Of a DNA stretch of 64,000 nt, positions 49,058 to 60,529 are shown piece after piece. How positions within the stretch are numbered: position 1 is the stretch's first letter; each line of letters opens with the position of its first letter. The stretch is from Neckera pumila (taxonomy: Eukaryota > Streptophyta > Bryopsida > Hypnales > Neckeraceae), in assembly GCA_963969595.1 (NCBI GenBank), contig OZ018411.1, forward strand, positions 8,744,501 through 8,808,500, in the 5' to 3' direction. Under the pieces are notes generated by a model. The model had not been told where the DNA came from. It was given only the letters and a program-made list of their open reading frames with translations, and ran no database searches. The position numbers were made by a program, and so were the translations under genes.

Positions 49058-52044
49058 TTAAATCTGTTCCTTGCCCTTGGGATCCTTGTACATCTGGACA
49101 AGCTCCTTGACAACACGTTTCACGCTACCATTGTTCTTGAACATGAGGCGACGATTCATGTCAGTGTCGTAAAATCCCTGCATTAAAGAACCACCAATAT
49201 GGATGAGAACATTGTTTATTGCCAACATCGAGGGATGCTCATAAAAAGATATGGAGAAAGCTCACGGGGTTAAAATTAATGTGTTCCAGTCGTACCATTT
49301 CCTCTAGCTCTTCAAGCATGGGATCCCAGTCAGCTGCCATAACCAGGTCGTCCACAGTGCGCTGCACATCATACTCATTCTTCTTGAGCAACTCCTGGTT
49401 CAAGTCTCTCTGTTTGAAACCCATCGATTCAAGAGCTCCCAGTATCATCTCCACAGAGTCCAGCTGGGCCGCTTTCCTAAATTCCTCCTTGTCGGATTCA
49501 GCTGCAGCTTCATCGTCCACAATGACAGCCGCTTGCGGAGCAGCAGTATCCTCAGCTTGATCCGGAGAAGCCACCGGAATTTCAGTAACAGTCGGCATGT
49601 TCACCATGGAGAAGTTTCCAAGTTCACTGTTCTCCACAGCCGTGCTCTCCTCGTGCGTCTTTCCAGCATCAACGACAACGGCATCCAGAGAAAGAGCTTC
49701 CATGTTGATCTCTGGGTACTGCACCGTATCAGTTTCTTTCGCAGCTGGTTCCGGGTCTACAATGTTGACATCGGCAGCAGGGAATGGATCTGCAACCTGC
49801 TGCTGAACAGTAGTGTCGTCCTCCATTGGCTGAGGTGCAATCGTCACTGGTGTTCGTACGCCCTCCTCGGCCTCCTGCTCCGGCATTTCAACATCCTCTT
49901 GGGATGCCAATAAAGACTCCATCATTTGTGGGGATTGTTCATCGCTGGGCACAACTTGAATTAAGACCCAAACGCGGTGACCAAACTTCTGCCCAGAGGG
50001 TGATACCAAGCGCCAGTGTGAAACATAGCGCCCTGGTTTCTCAGGAGCTACAAGATCAACAGAAACCTCTGCTTCGGAATCTGGATTCAAACCCTCTTCA
50101 GGCAATTCAAGAGTAACAGCTAGGGTAGATCCCAACTCGTCACCTCCAACATGGATCAACTGAGTCGACTTCGGCCACGCACAAGTGCCACTGTTGCGCA
50201 GTCGCCAGATTTTGGTGAATGCAGCTCCGGGTGCAAATTCCGTTCCGTCAAAAATGGTCACGTCTTGCACAAACCGAGCATCCAACTTCCCAAAAGCAGC
50301 CACACCAGCACCCGCCGCACAACGAGAGTCGTTTTTCCCAGCGTAAGGACCATGAAACCCGTGAGGACCATGAAACCCATGAGGGCCATGATGGCCGTGA
50401 TGGCCATGCATGTGGGGGCCGCGCATGCCATAAGACGGCCTTCCATTGAAGTAAGAAGACATAGCAGGGCACCTCATACGTCCACCTGAAAACTGTGAAT
50501 TAAAGTGACGAGGGCGCCAGAGTGGCCTCTCGATCTTTGTGTAATCATCCATCGACCCAGACTTTTGGAAACAATTCTCGCACAGATCATAATCGTGCTT
50601 CCTGCAAAAATGAAAACTTGGTTATTACTCATCATCCTTGAACAAAGGTGGCATTACAAATTATGTAATCATAAAAAATGAAAACAAACACTGTCCCAAT
50701 TATCCCACAATAAGGCAACAAACGCGAAAGATTCAAAAGCGCTTACTTGTTAGATTTGTAACGAATACCAACAATTGGTACCATGTGGCACACATCACAC
50801 TGAACACCTCGATGCTGAACTGGATCCTTGGACTCGTCGGGAGCCACAGGAGTGGCCTGTTCAGGAGCAGCAGCAGGAGCAGAAGATTCAGGGGCACCCC
50901 AGTGGAAAGGTGGAAGTGAGAAGGGCGGGAAGAGAGGAAACTCCGGAAACGCCGTATGGGCAGCGGGATTTAATTGACAGTTTCCCGAAAACGGGGAAGG
51001 CATAGAGTGAACAGGAGGTTGCTGACCATATGCACCCTGTTCCTCCCTCTGCGCACTTGGCTGAGAAGTAGTTTCTCCTGCCTGGGCAGAGGAAGCCAAC
51101 TTCATAATCGCTTCCTTCACTTCGGACATCACCATCGCCGGAGTTTGCTTGATCAGAGGCTCACACGCCTGCAATAACTGTTGCGCTGTATCCTGTGACA
51201 TCTTCAAACTGTTACCGACGATTTTCCTCAGGTCAGACAGGTCCGGCTGAGTCGAATTCCGGTCGCCAAATTTATGCCCATGTCCATGTCCATGTCCGTG
51301 TCCGTGACCGTGTCCATGTCCGTGACCCCACCGACCACCGTGACGGCCATGATGTGCAGGACGTTGTGGCTCTTGCTCCACCGCTGTCACCGTCAACCGA
51401 AGAGGATTGATCCCCTGGAAAACCAAAGCGTCATGGAGATCATGATCGCCAGCCATGGTCACAACATCGTTCTCCTTGTCGGTGTAGGTAATAACAAGGT
51501 CGGATGTTGCAGAAAGCTTAAAAGCTTGACGAATGGTGTCCTCAAGCTGGCTAAAGGTCATGTCGGGTCCGTTGCTGAGCAAGGACGCCTCCACAGTAAC
51601 ACGGCGCAGGACATCGCCGTACTTGATCTGGCAGGACAATTAACCAAGAAAACAATCGTTAGCATCAAGTTTCCCCAAACCACAGAAAAAATTCTCTGAC
51701 TTCCACAGTTACGGCACATGTTCCTCCTAGCATGCTGTGCGATATGTCCTAAGTCATATAAAACCCGATCACACCAAACAACAACAAACAGACAAGAAAC
51801 TTCACTCTCGACTACACACAATAATCCAAAATCCGCTATACCCTCGCTTTTTCAAGCAATAATTTTACAATAAAGCGTTATTCATCACACCTTAAAGATC
51901 CTCACAAAGAACGCACACAATTAACCTATCTTGAGCTGATTGTACACAATTGACCCTACACACACCTCTTCCAACATTTCAAGAAACCCCGAAACAACAA
52001 AAACAAAACTCAGCAGAACTCACCTTAAGAACGTAGGCCGCCAT
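49058..52044 (-). CDS. NBR1: NBR1 selective autophagy receptor
   Basis: Four exons (52044-52024, 51627-50747, 50601-49296, 49177-49058) give 775 residues. NBR1 carries ubiquitinated cargo to the autophagosome by binding ATG8. PB1 domain: 1-87, with basic residues at Lys9 and Arg15-Arg16 and an acidic YTDKENDVVTMAGDHDL loop, so it could form polymers. A (Gly-His)9 run is at 108-125. The ZZ zinc finger starts near Cys284 (CDVC, then CENC at 308-311). A second His-rich stretch spans about 364-386. The four-tryptophan domain is about 407-517 (Trp433, 443, 497, 512). UBA1 is about 675-722 and UBA2 about 731-768. The ATG8-interacting motif between the UBAs reads WDPM (726-729), where Arabidopsis has WDPI. 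Exon 1 has only seven codons. A plausible TATA box lies about 550 bp upstream. Confidence 0.93.
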
Positions 52045-52484
52045 GGCGCCTAAAAATTCTCCTTCTTAAAGTTAACAAACGTCGCAGTAGCTATACCACA
52101 AACGCCAAGAAAAAACTCCTCCAAACTTCGAAAAATCCGCCTCGCAACCCAAATTCACACGCCAATTCCGCAATCAACCGGTCGCTCCACGTTCCAGTAA
52201 TCCGAGGGAACACAAAAGCCAACTCGCAGAACTCGCACAGAAACCGAACTGTAGGCTCCTCAACGCTCCAATTATCGGCTAAAAAGGACTAAATTAGAGA
52301 CAGAAACACACCCGTGGAAACGAAGACACCGCTTCAATTTGCCACACGACCCGGCCGCGAACAAATCGCAACCAAAAAAGAAAGGGGAAAAAACAGAGAA
52401 AGCAACGCCTATGCAAAGGCGCTCTTGAATTGATCTAAATAGTGCACAGAGAAGACGCGGCTTCAATTGCACGAAAACTAACGG

Positions 52485-52501
52485 CGACAACAACAACAAC
52501 A
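52485..52501. repeat. (CAA)n tract in NBR1 leader
   Basis: Five CAA repeats in the likely 5' untranslated leader of NBR1. Confidence 0.7.
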
Positions 52502-52590
52502 AAAGAGTATAAGTGCGTTCCTGTGATCCGCACAAATTGCAAAGAGAAAACAAAAGGAGAAGGTGGAAATGAAGGGCAATGGGGCTGGGT

Positions 52591-52600
52591 CTTTATAGGG
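52591..52600 (-). promoter_or_regulatory. NBR1: probable TATA box of NBR1
   Basis: CCCTATAAAG on the minus strand, about 550 bp upstream of the NBR1 ATG, at the edge of a GC-rich region. Its position implies a long leader, which may be spliced. Confidence 0.4.
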
Positions 52601-52699
52601 AGGGACGGACGGTGCCATAGCCAACTCCGTCTTTTCCAGACGTGCCGTCCACTCCAGGCTTGCCCCAGGCCACCGACCGACCCCGTCGTTGCCGAGGCA

Positions 52700-53183
52700 A
52701 GGGACCGTGCCGTCCGTCTGGAAAGTTCCGCCGTTCGCTGGACGCCGCTCCAAGGCGGTGTGGAGTGAAGGGCACGGCGGAGTGGCGACCGGTGGTCGGA
52801 GGGACGGTCGGGGGAAGAGAACCTTCTGTTTATGTTTAGTAGTTTAAGTAGAGGAGAACTGTCAGTGTGAGGCAGTGCTTGGATGGGGGCAGGTGTTGTT
52901 GCTTTGGATCATTTCCATGTGGACACTAGCACTCACTAAGGTAAATTTACCTATTCCCGTCCTTGTATCCCATTCCATCATGTACCAATGGAGTACATTC
53001 TGCTTGTTGGACACCGTTTGAAGGCCGTATTGAGTGAGGGACATGGTGGGGTGGCAACCATTGGTCAGAGGAAGGTCAAGGGAAAATAAAATTTTGAAGC
53101 TATTTAATTCTAATAGTTTAGGAGAAGAGAATTGTCAAAGTGAGATAGTGATTGGATGGGGGTAGTTGTTGTGGTTTTAGATT
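52700..53183. repeat. tandem repeat units 1 and 2 upstream of NBR1
   Basis: Unit 1 (about 52700-52910) and unit 2 (about 52960-53183) share GTGAGGSRCA, GGAGTGGCGACCGGTGGTCG / GGGGTGGCAACCATTGGTCA, TTTAGTAGTTTA-like and GGATGGGGGCAG blocks. A third unit continues at 61271-61490 beyond the copia insertion. Unit 2 differs from unit 1 mainly by C-to-T and G-to-A changes at CG sites. Confidence 0.75.
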
Positions 53184-53337
53184 TGATAAGATGAAGGTAG
53201 AGGCTCTAAGTATATCAAACAACACAAATGAGCAAGAGAATACCTCTTCCTTGGTACGGGGAAGATGATAGCATTAGAGAAAATTTCAACCCATGGGAGG
53301 GCCATTTCAAGGCTGATCCCCATGTTGGGAACATTTA

Positions 53338-53368
<31 letters not shown>

Positions 53369-54073
53369 TTTTATTAAATTTATTACTTTTGGATTTTTTT
53401 ATTACAAAAATATTTTTTTAATATTATGTTGACATGGCAATGTCTCCACCATGTCAGCAAACTATATGTGGCATGGGAACGTGCAACGGGAGCAAAGCTC
53501 ACAAGCCTGGGAGCTCCAGGATAATTGGAGGCCCTCCCTTGGCCTCATTTCTGTTGTCATGTATACTAGTGTGGCCCTGTGCCGTTGGCCCAATTTTCAT
53601 CCACTTCTAGTTCCACTCCCGGTTCCACTCCTGGTTCCACTCCCAGTAGCAAAAACGCCACCAAAATCAAAGTAAAAGTAATTTTCTAATTTTTTAATCA
53701 ATAAATACTTTGAAATTCAATAACTTTTGCACCACCGCTCCAAACGTCACGAAACCAAGCCCGTGCACCCCTCCTCGCTGAGCCCTTTCCGATGGTACCA
53801 AGCACGCGGCCGGGGGATGCACGGTCTGGGAGATCTCAACGTAACAAACAAAACAAACAAACAAAACAAACAAACAAACAAACAAACAAACAGCCAAATT
53901 TAAGGTATAGATATTATTCCAATTAGGTGTCCAACACCTAATCTTGGGTGTGGATAAGGTGGAGAGCTTCAGGTAACTAGTAGATCGTTCTATTTAATGA
54001 CAGTTCACCGGGAGTACTGTCATCTGGAAGTAGCACTTACTATTCTAATTTTGAGTTAGCCACTACTTCAACA
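53184..54073 (-). repeat. LTR 1 of the copia composite, split by an insertion
   Basis: 53184-53272 and about 53904-54073 together match the 254-bp LTR seen intact at 59909-60162 and 61017-61270. Ends are TG (53184) and ACA (54073). The polypurine tract follows on the minus strand as GAGGAGGAG (54074-54082). Confidence 0.8.
53273..53903 (+). mobile_element. retroposon-like insertion in LTR 1 with (CAAA)n tail
   Basis: About 630 bp not found in the other two LTRs. It ends in a long CAAA-type tail (53837-53893) and shares its 3' part with 10900-11150. It contains a TA-rich tract (53345-53370) and three copies of a 15-bp GTTCCACTCCC unit near 53607-53645. This suggests a LINE or SINE copy inserted after the copia element. 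Confidence 0.6.
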
Positions 54074-54517
54074 CTCCTCCTCGATCAATAGTTACCTCAT
54101 TAAAAACTGATCTGTGATAAAAAACTAAATTAGGAAAAATCCCATAGACAGAAAAGAATGTAACTTCTACTGAGGAACTATCTCATGCAACAAACGCATG
54201 CCGGCCTCTTCTACCAATCTCTTATAAGTATAGGCTGGAAGAGCTTTGGTCAACATGTCTAGAATGTTGTACGCCAATTCTATCTTCTTGACTTCTATTT
54301 GTCCAAATTGAATGAGATCTTGGATAAATCCAAATATCTGTGGAGAAATGTGTTTGGTGTGGTTAGTTTTGAGCTACACATGCAATGTTGTCTTCAAAGA
54401 TGATAGTTGGCTTGAAGTCTTGAGTAATTTTGCACTATTCCATGATGATCTTGTTCATGTCCCTCAACCATACTGCTTCTTTGGTTGCCTCATGGAAAGC
54501 AATAAGTTCAGAGTGGT

Positions 54518-54946
54518 TCAAGGAAGTATCAGTATCACTGACTTCCACAAAATAGGGGAGTTATTCTTCAAAAATTTATATCCAGTTTGTGACTTCCCAG
54601 TACTCTCGTTGGATTTGAATCCTGCATCAACATAAACTGTGATATCTGAGGTTCCTTCCTTGGTATAATAGAGTTCCAAATCTTCTGTCCCTCGAAGGTA
54701 TCGGAACAAGTATTTGACACCGTTCCAATGACGAGCTGCCGGTTTCAAGCTATGATGAGCTAACACACTTGTAGCAAAAGAAATGCCAGGCTTGGTATAT
54801 GTGGACAAGTAAAAGAGAGCTCCTACTACTGCGAGGTACCAGGTTTTGTCAAGAAACTCCTCCTCCTCCTTGCAAGGATGGTAGGGGTCATCTAGAGTTT
54901 GACTTTGTCCCACCATGGGGGCGGAAAGAGGGCTAGCTTGGTCCAT
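54518..54946 (-). pseudogene. copia RNase H region, minus arm
   Basis: A 142-codon frame with WYLAVVGALFYLSTYTKPGI, RHWNGVKYLFRYLRGTEDLE and the RNase H start VYVDAGFKSNESTGKSQTGY. It is the C-terminal part of copia pol. It is preceded by an in-frame stop (FLKKF-type end, TAG) and is identical in protein sequence to 59036-59464 on the other arm. Confidence 0.85.
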
Positions 54947-55045
54947 CTAAAATTTCTTGAGAAGCCTTTGGGTATAGGCGATTTGATGGAGAAAGATACT
55001 TCCATCTGGTAAATGAGTCACGTCAAGGCCAAGGCAGAAAGAAGT

Positions 55046-55483
55046 CTATCCTAACAACTTCATTTCAAACAGAGTGGTTAGAAGACTCATAGCATGATTA
55101 CAGGTGGATGGGGTGCCTACTAGATTGAAGTCATCTACATAGACAACAATCACTACAAAGCCTATGTTATTCTTAAGTGTAAAGATGCAAGGTAGGGATG
55201 GATCATTTTTGAACTTGTGGTGGAGTAAGAAGTCCCAAAGGTGTTTGTACCACATTCTACCTGCTTGTTTAAGGCCGTAAAGAGCTTTCTGAATTTTCAG
55301 ACCAGAATAGGATCCCGGATTGTCATCCATTGGGGTCTTGTCAAGAAAATTAGGTGGTGGTCTGATATAGATGGTGGCATCTAGGGGACCATAGAGGTAG
55401 GCTGTAACAATATCTAACAAATGAGTTTCTAATCCAAGTTGAACAGCCATTGCAAGCAAATATCTAAATGTTGCAGAATCCAT
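55046..55483 (-). pseudogene. copia reverse transcriptase, minus arm
   Basis: A 145-codon frame carrying the RT core: LLDIVTAYLYG, ALYGLKQAGRMWYKHL and the catalytic VVYVDDFNLVG (YVDD box). Homology extends upstream through frame changes (LVAQGFTQYPGLDYDFTHS). The frame ends at a TAG after EMKLLG, where intact elements continue. Confidence 0.85.
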
Positions 55484-56637
55484 AACAAGAGAATGTGTAA
55501 AGTCATAATCAAGACCAGGGTATTGGGTAAAACCTTGGGCAACTAATCGGACTTTGTATCTAATAACATGTGCTTGAGCATTCCTCTTCTTAATAAAGGT
55601 TAGCTTAAAACCGACGGGTTTAGTAGGAAGTTTTGTATCTAGGGGCCCAAAGACTTTGTGTTTTCTGAGAGATGAGTACTCCGCTTGTAAGGCATCAGAC
55701 CATTGAGGCCAATCAGATCTAGCTAGATTTTGCTTCAGCCAGGGTGATTGGATTAGAGTCTGAGGTAAGAATCTGAGTGATAAAGGTAATCACAAAGGTT
55801 GTTTCATTTGGAGTACAAGAAAACGACGGATTCGGGTGAGAATTGGGAGAAAGATCACTATGAAGACTAAGAGGATCAGGTTTTGACTGTTTGGATGAAG
55901 ATGCTAACTGAGTTAGTTTCCTCTTCTCGGGAAGAACACTAATTGATGGCTGGCCAGCTTCAGGAAGTGGATTACAAGTAATCTTTGAAGTATTAGTGAA
56001 ACCATCCGAGAATTTTTCAGCTAGGGATTTCAAGTTAAGAAGTTTCTGTACTTCAGAGTCTACTAAGGCAGTTCTAGGGTCTAGATAAAGAGTGAATGTT
56101 TCGGGTGACTAGAATTCTAAAGCAGAATTGGATTTGGGGTTAGAGATCAGAGGAAAATGGGTTTCTTCAAAATGACAGTTTTGGAACCAGGCTCTATGCA
56201 GAGTTCCAATGGAAGGGGAGATATAGCAAATGATACTAGGGGAATCAAATCCTATATATACTCCTTCCTGCCGGTGGCTACTAATTGTTTTTCTCTTTGG
56301 TTGAGCTATGGGAACCCATACTCTACATCCAAAAGTTCTTAAATGAGAAACGTTAGGAACCTGTCCTGAAAGTAATTCTAAAGATGATGATAATTAAGGA
56401 GAGTAGGACGGAATCTAAGGAGAGTAGCAGCATGAAGAACGGCATTTTCCCAGAACATAGGGGTAGATTTGTATGTAGAAAAAGCGATCATGTAATTAGC
56501 TGAATTTTCTTAATGAATGCTTTAGCTAAGCCATTTTGGGAGTGTTCATATGGAACCCAAATAGGTCAAGGTAATTCTAGAGGCTACAGAATAATCTTCA
56601 AAGTGCCATAATTAAAACTCTTGGGCATTATCCATCC

Positions 56638-57291
56638 TCAAAGTTTCACAGGGTAGTCCAGATAATGAGCCCGGTACTTAATTAGCATAGCTAACAGTTT
56701 GGAAAAAAACATATTTCTGGTGCTAAGCAATGATAACTTAGAATGAGTCCCGGATGCATCAATGAGGACTAAAAAATATCTGAAAGGTCCAAAAATAGGG
56801 GTAATAGGCCCGCAAACATCACCTTGTAAACGCTGTAGCTTTGGTGGAAGCTCTGTTGGTGGTGTCCACCTCAAGGGGCGCTTGATTAGATTTCCTTGGG
56901 AACAAGCATCGCACTCCCCCACCTTGTCAGCGTCGCTGGGGCAGATGTTATGGCCTACTAGCAACGGCAACATACGCTTGAACATTGTAGTTTGAAGGTG
57001 CCCCAACCTGCTGTGCCATAATCCAGTCTTGGTTGGAAACATGACAGAGAAAGCAGAGCCCAAGGACTGCTTAATTCCAGTAGCTGGATGCAACAAAGTT
57101 GGTCTGGTAGTACCACTGATGTGAATTGCATATAAGCCATTGGCTCCTGCACGTGCAATGGCAAAGAATCTTTGTGCTTGCTTGGATTCCAGAACCTCTT
57201 CACCATTCCTCACCACGGTGAGAACGTCGACTCCGTTTGCCTGTAGGTCCCGGTAGTTGATCAGGCTCCGAGGGGCTGACGGAGCATACAT
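56638..57291 (-). pseudogene. copia GAG-pre-integrase and integrase N-part
   Basis: A 217-codon frame with LWHSRLGHLQ and ECDACSQGN (the HHCC zinc site), then RLQGDVCGPITPIFGPFRYF with the first integrase aspartate and FLVLIDASGTHSKLSLL. The rest of the integrase core is decayed. It lies in the spacer between the inverted arms, so it is single-copy here. Confidence 0.85.
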
Positions 57292-57299
57292 TGCTTTTG

Positions 57300-58014
57300 C
57301 AATTTTGAGGGGGGGTCCCCCCAGGCAGAATCAGAGTTGCTTGGCCCTCACGGAACATCATGTCCCGTTTTCCTGCAATGGTGGTAATGCCACAAACTTG
57401 CTAGGAATCGGCTAGGCCGGAGAAGTCAAAATACTTCTGATTCTACAAGATCGTATACGTGGTGGCATTATCCAATAGAGCTACATCAAGTTGATCTACG
57501 GACTGTATCGTGTTCACCATATAATTTTCTAAGTCTGTCTCATTAATCAAGGGGGCATCAAGGGTATGGGCCTCTCTCTGCCCAGCCTTGAGCTGTTGCA
57601 GCTCCTTGTAAATCTTTGAAAGGTAATCGGAAGCTCTACAATCCCTAGCAATGTGCCCAACCCTACCGCACTTGTGACATGTCCGAGTATCATGAGACTT
57701 AACATCAGACTTTGAATCAGTTGAATTAGGTTTGTTAGAGATTTTGGACTTATCTCTAGGTTTTGAGGAAGACTATTGCTTCTGATGTTGCTTCTACCGC
57801 TGCTGCGCCTTCATGTTCTGTGGCGTACATGTTGGTATTTCCACCATGTGTACTTCCTTAGCAAGCTTGAATTCAGCATTCTTCAAGAAAAGCTCCTGTT
57901 GCTTTGCCGCAAGCAAAAGATACGCCATCAATTGAGAGTGAGTTAAACTTCATATTGCGGTACTGTTGTGCTAAAAGAGTAGAAGCAGGAAGATATTAGC
58001 ACGTTATCAGCTTC
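57300..58014 (-). pseudogene. copia gag C-part with zinc knuckle, and protease relic
   Basis: On the minus strand, near 57682-57641, CHKCGRVGHIARDC is a CCHC zinc knuckle. Downstream, LLDNATTYTIL near 57485-57450 is where copia proteases have a D-S/T-G active site; here the glycine is missing. Several stops are present. Confidence 0.7.
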
Positions 58015-58498
58015 CTTCCTGAAGCTGGCCAGCCATCAATTAGTGTTCTTCCCGAGAAGAGGAAACTAACTCAGTTAGCATCTTCATCCAAACAGTCAAA
58101 ACCTGATCCTCTTAGTCTTCATAGTGATCTTTCTCCCAATTCTCACCCGAATCCGTCGTTTTCTTGTACTCCAAATGAAACAACCTTTGTGATTACCTTT
58201 ATCACTCAGATTCTTACCTCAGACTCTAATCCAATCACCCTGGCTGAAGCAAAATCTAGCTAGATCTGATTGGCCTCAATGGTCTGATGCCTTACAAGCG
58301 GAGTACTCATCTCTCAGAAAACACAAAGTCTTTGGGCCCCTAGATACAAAACTTCCTACTAAACCCGTCGGTTTTAAGCTAACCTTTATTAAGAAGAGGA
58401 ATGCTCAAGCACATGTTATTAGATACAAAGTCCGATTAGTTGCCCAAGGTTTTACCCAATACCCTGGTCTTGATTATGACTTTACACATTCTCTTGTT

Positions 58499-58936
58499 AT
58501 GGATTCTGCAACATTTAGATATTTGCTTGCAATGGCTGTTCAACTTGGATTAGAAACTCATTTGTTAGATATTGTTACAGCCTACCTCTATGGTCCCCTA
58601 GATGCCACCATCTATATCAGACCACCACCTAATTTTCTTGACAAGACCCCAATGGATGACAATCCGGGATCCTATTCTGGTCTGAAAATTCAGAAAGCTC
58701 TTTACGGCCTTAAACAAGCAGGTAGAATGTGGTACAAACACCTTTGGGACTTCTTACTCCACCACAAGTTCAAAAATGATCCATCCCTACCTTGCATCTT
58801 TACACTTAAGAATAACATAGGCTTTGTAGTGATTGTTGTCTATGTAGATGACTTCAATCTAGTAGGCACCCCATCCACCTGTAATCATGCTATGAGTCTT
58901 CTAACCACTCTGTTTGAAATGAAGTTGTTAGGATAG
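58499..58936 (+). pseudogene. copia reverse transcriptase, plus arm
   Basis: The mirror copy of 55046-55483, identical in all 145 codons, with the same YVDD box and the same terminating TAG. Upstream homology with frame changes begins at about 58015. Confidence 0.85.
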
Positions 58937-59035
58937 ACTTCTTTCTGCCTTGGCCTTGACGTGACTCATTTACCAGATGGAAGTATCTTTCTCCATCAAA
59001 TCGCCTATACCCAAAGGCTTCTCAAGAAATTTTAG

Positions 59036-59464
59036 ATGGACCAAGCTAGCCCTCTTTCCGCCCCCATGGTGGGACAAAGTCAAACTCTAGATGACCCCTA
59101 CCATCCTTGCAAGGAGGAGGAGGAGTTTCTTGACAAAACCTGGTACCTCGCAGTAGTAGGAGCTCTCTTTTACTTGTCCACATATACCAAGCCTGGCATT
59201 TCTTTTGCTACAAGTGTGTTAGCTCATCATAGCTTGAAACCGGCAGCTCGTCATTGGAACGGTGTCAAATACTTGTTCCGATACCTTCGAGGGACAGAAG
59301 ATTTGGAACTCTATTATACCAAGGAAGGAACCTCAGATATCACAGTTTATGTTGATGCAGGATTCAAATCCAACGAGAGTACTGGGAAGTCACAAACTGG
59401 ATATAAATTTTTGAAGAATAACTCCCCTATTTTGTGGAAGTCAGTGATACTGATACTTCCTTGA
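59036..59464 (+). pseudogene. copia RNase H region, plus arm
   Basis: The mirror copy of 54518-54946, identical in all 142 codons. It is followed by decayed sequence with the RNase H tail (ELIAFHEATKEAVWLRDM-like, about 59476-59530) and the polypurine tract GAGGAGGAG at 59900-59908. Confidence 0.85.
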
Positions 59465-59908
59465 ACCACTCTGAACTTATTGCTTTCCATGAGGCAACCA
59501 AAGAAGCAGTATGGTTGAGGGACATGAACAAGATCATCATGGAATAGTGCAAAATTACTCAAGACTTCAAGCCAACTATCATCTTTGAAGACAACATTGC
59601 ATGTGTAGCTCAAAACTAACCACACCAAACACATTTCTCCACAGATATTTGGATTTATCCAAGATCTCATTCAATTTGGACAAATAGAAGTCAAGAAGAT
59701 AGAATTGGCGTACAACATTCTAGACATGTTGACCAAAGCTCTTCCAGCCTATACTTATAAGAGATTGGTAGAAGAGGCCGGCATGCGTTTGTTGCATGAG
59801 ATAGTTCCTCAGTAGAAGTTACATTCTTTTCTGTCTATGGGATTTTTCCTAATTTAGTTTTTTATCACAGATCAGTTTTTAATGAGGTAACTATTGATCG
59901 AGGAGGAG

Positions 59909-60162
59909 TGTTGAAGTAGTGGCTAACTCAAAATTAGAATAGTAAGTGCTACTTCCAGATGACAGTACTCCCGGTGAACTGTCATTAAATAGAACGATCT
60001 ACTAGTTACCTGAAGCTCTCCACCTTATCCACACCCAAGATTAGGTGTTGGACACCTAGTTGGGATAATATATACTATCATCTTCCCCGTACCAAGGGAG
60101 AGATATTCTCTTGCTCATTTGTATTGTTTGATATACTTAGAGTTTGTGCCTTCATTTTAACA
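59909..60162 (+). repeat. LTR 2 of the copia composite (intact, plus)
   Basis: 254 bp, starting TGTTGAAGTAGTGG directly after the polypurine tract and ending TTTTAACA. It is followed by TTATCAGCACAAGA-like sequence at the primer-binding position, so this single LTR serves as the 3' end of the pol segment and the 5' end of the gag segment. Confidence 0.85.
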
Positions 60163-60260
60163 CATTATCAGCACAAGACTCTCTCTGATCTCTCAATTGT
60201 TTATTTTAGTTTTCATTCTCCCTTGTCTTTATAGCCTTTCCGCCCTAGTTTTCTCTATCC

Positions 60261-60515
60261 ATGGCAATGCCTATAGCAAAACGTCCTAGGGAAGAAAAAG
60301 TACATGTTCAACTGTTGCTTTTTGAGGCGTTGGAAGCCGACGGGAGCAGTAACTTGGAGTGGAGCATCGACGCCAAATCTTATCTGTGTGCGGAGGGATT
60401 GGATGGTACCTTGATGAGAACAACAGGCGATTTGCTTGATTTGGAACCATCATCTTTCAAGTGGGAGGCGCTTCTTGTTCTAAGGCGGCACTTAGACTCC
60501 TCCCTTCGACAATAG
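60261..60515 (+). pseudogene. copia gag N-part, plus copy
   Basis: An 84-codon frame starting MAMPIAKRPREEKVHV and including LEWSIDAKSYLCAEGLDGTL, the UBN2/DUF4219-type gag start of copia elements. It stops early. Its mirror copy is on the minus strand at 60918. Homology continues past the stop to about 60570 (LAKLWKQLKAR). Confidence 0.75.
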
Positions 60516-60529
60516 CACATTCAAGTTGA

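Noticed and set aside
51274..51699. 141-codon plus-strand frame rich in Met, Ser and Val
   Set aside because: Antisense shadow of NBR1 exon 2; the alternating residues come from the Gly-His repeat.
54312..54635. 107-codon frame found in mirror image at 59347-59670
   Set aside because: Antisense shadow of copia RNase H; it appears twice only because the arms are inverted copies.
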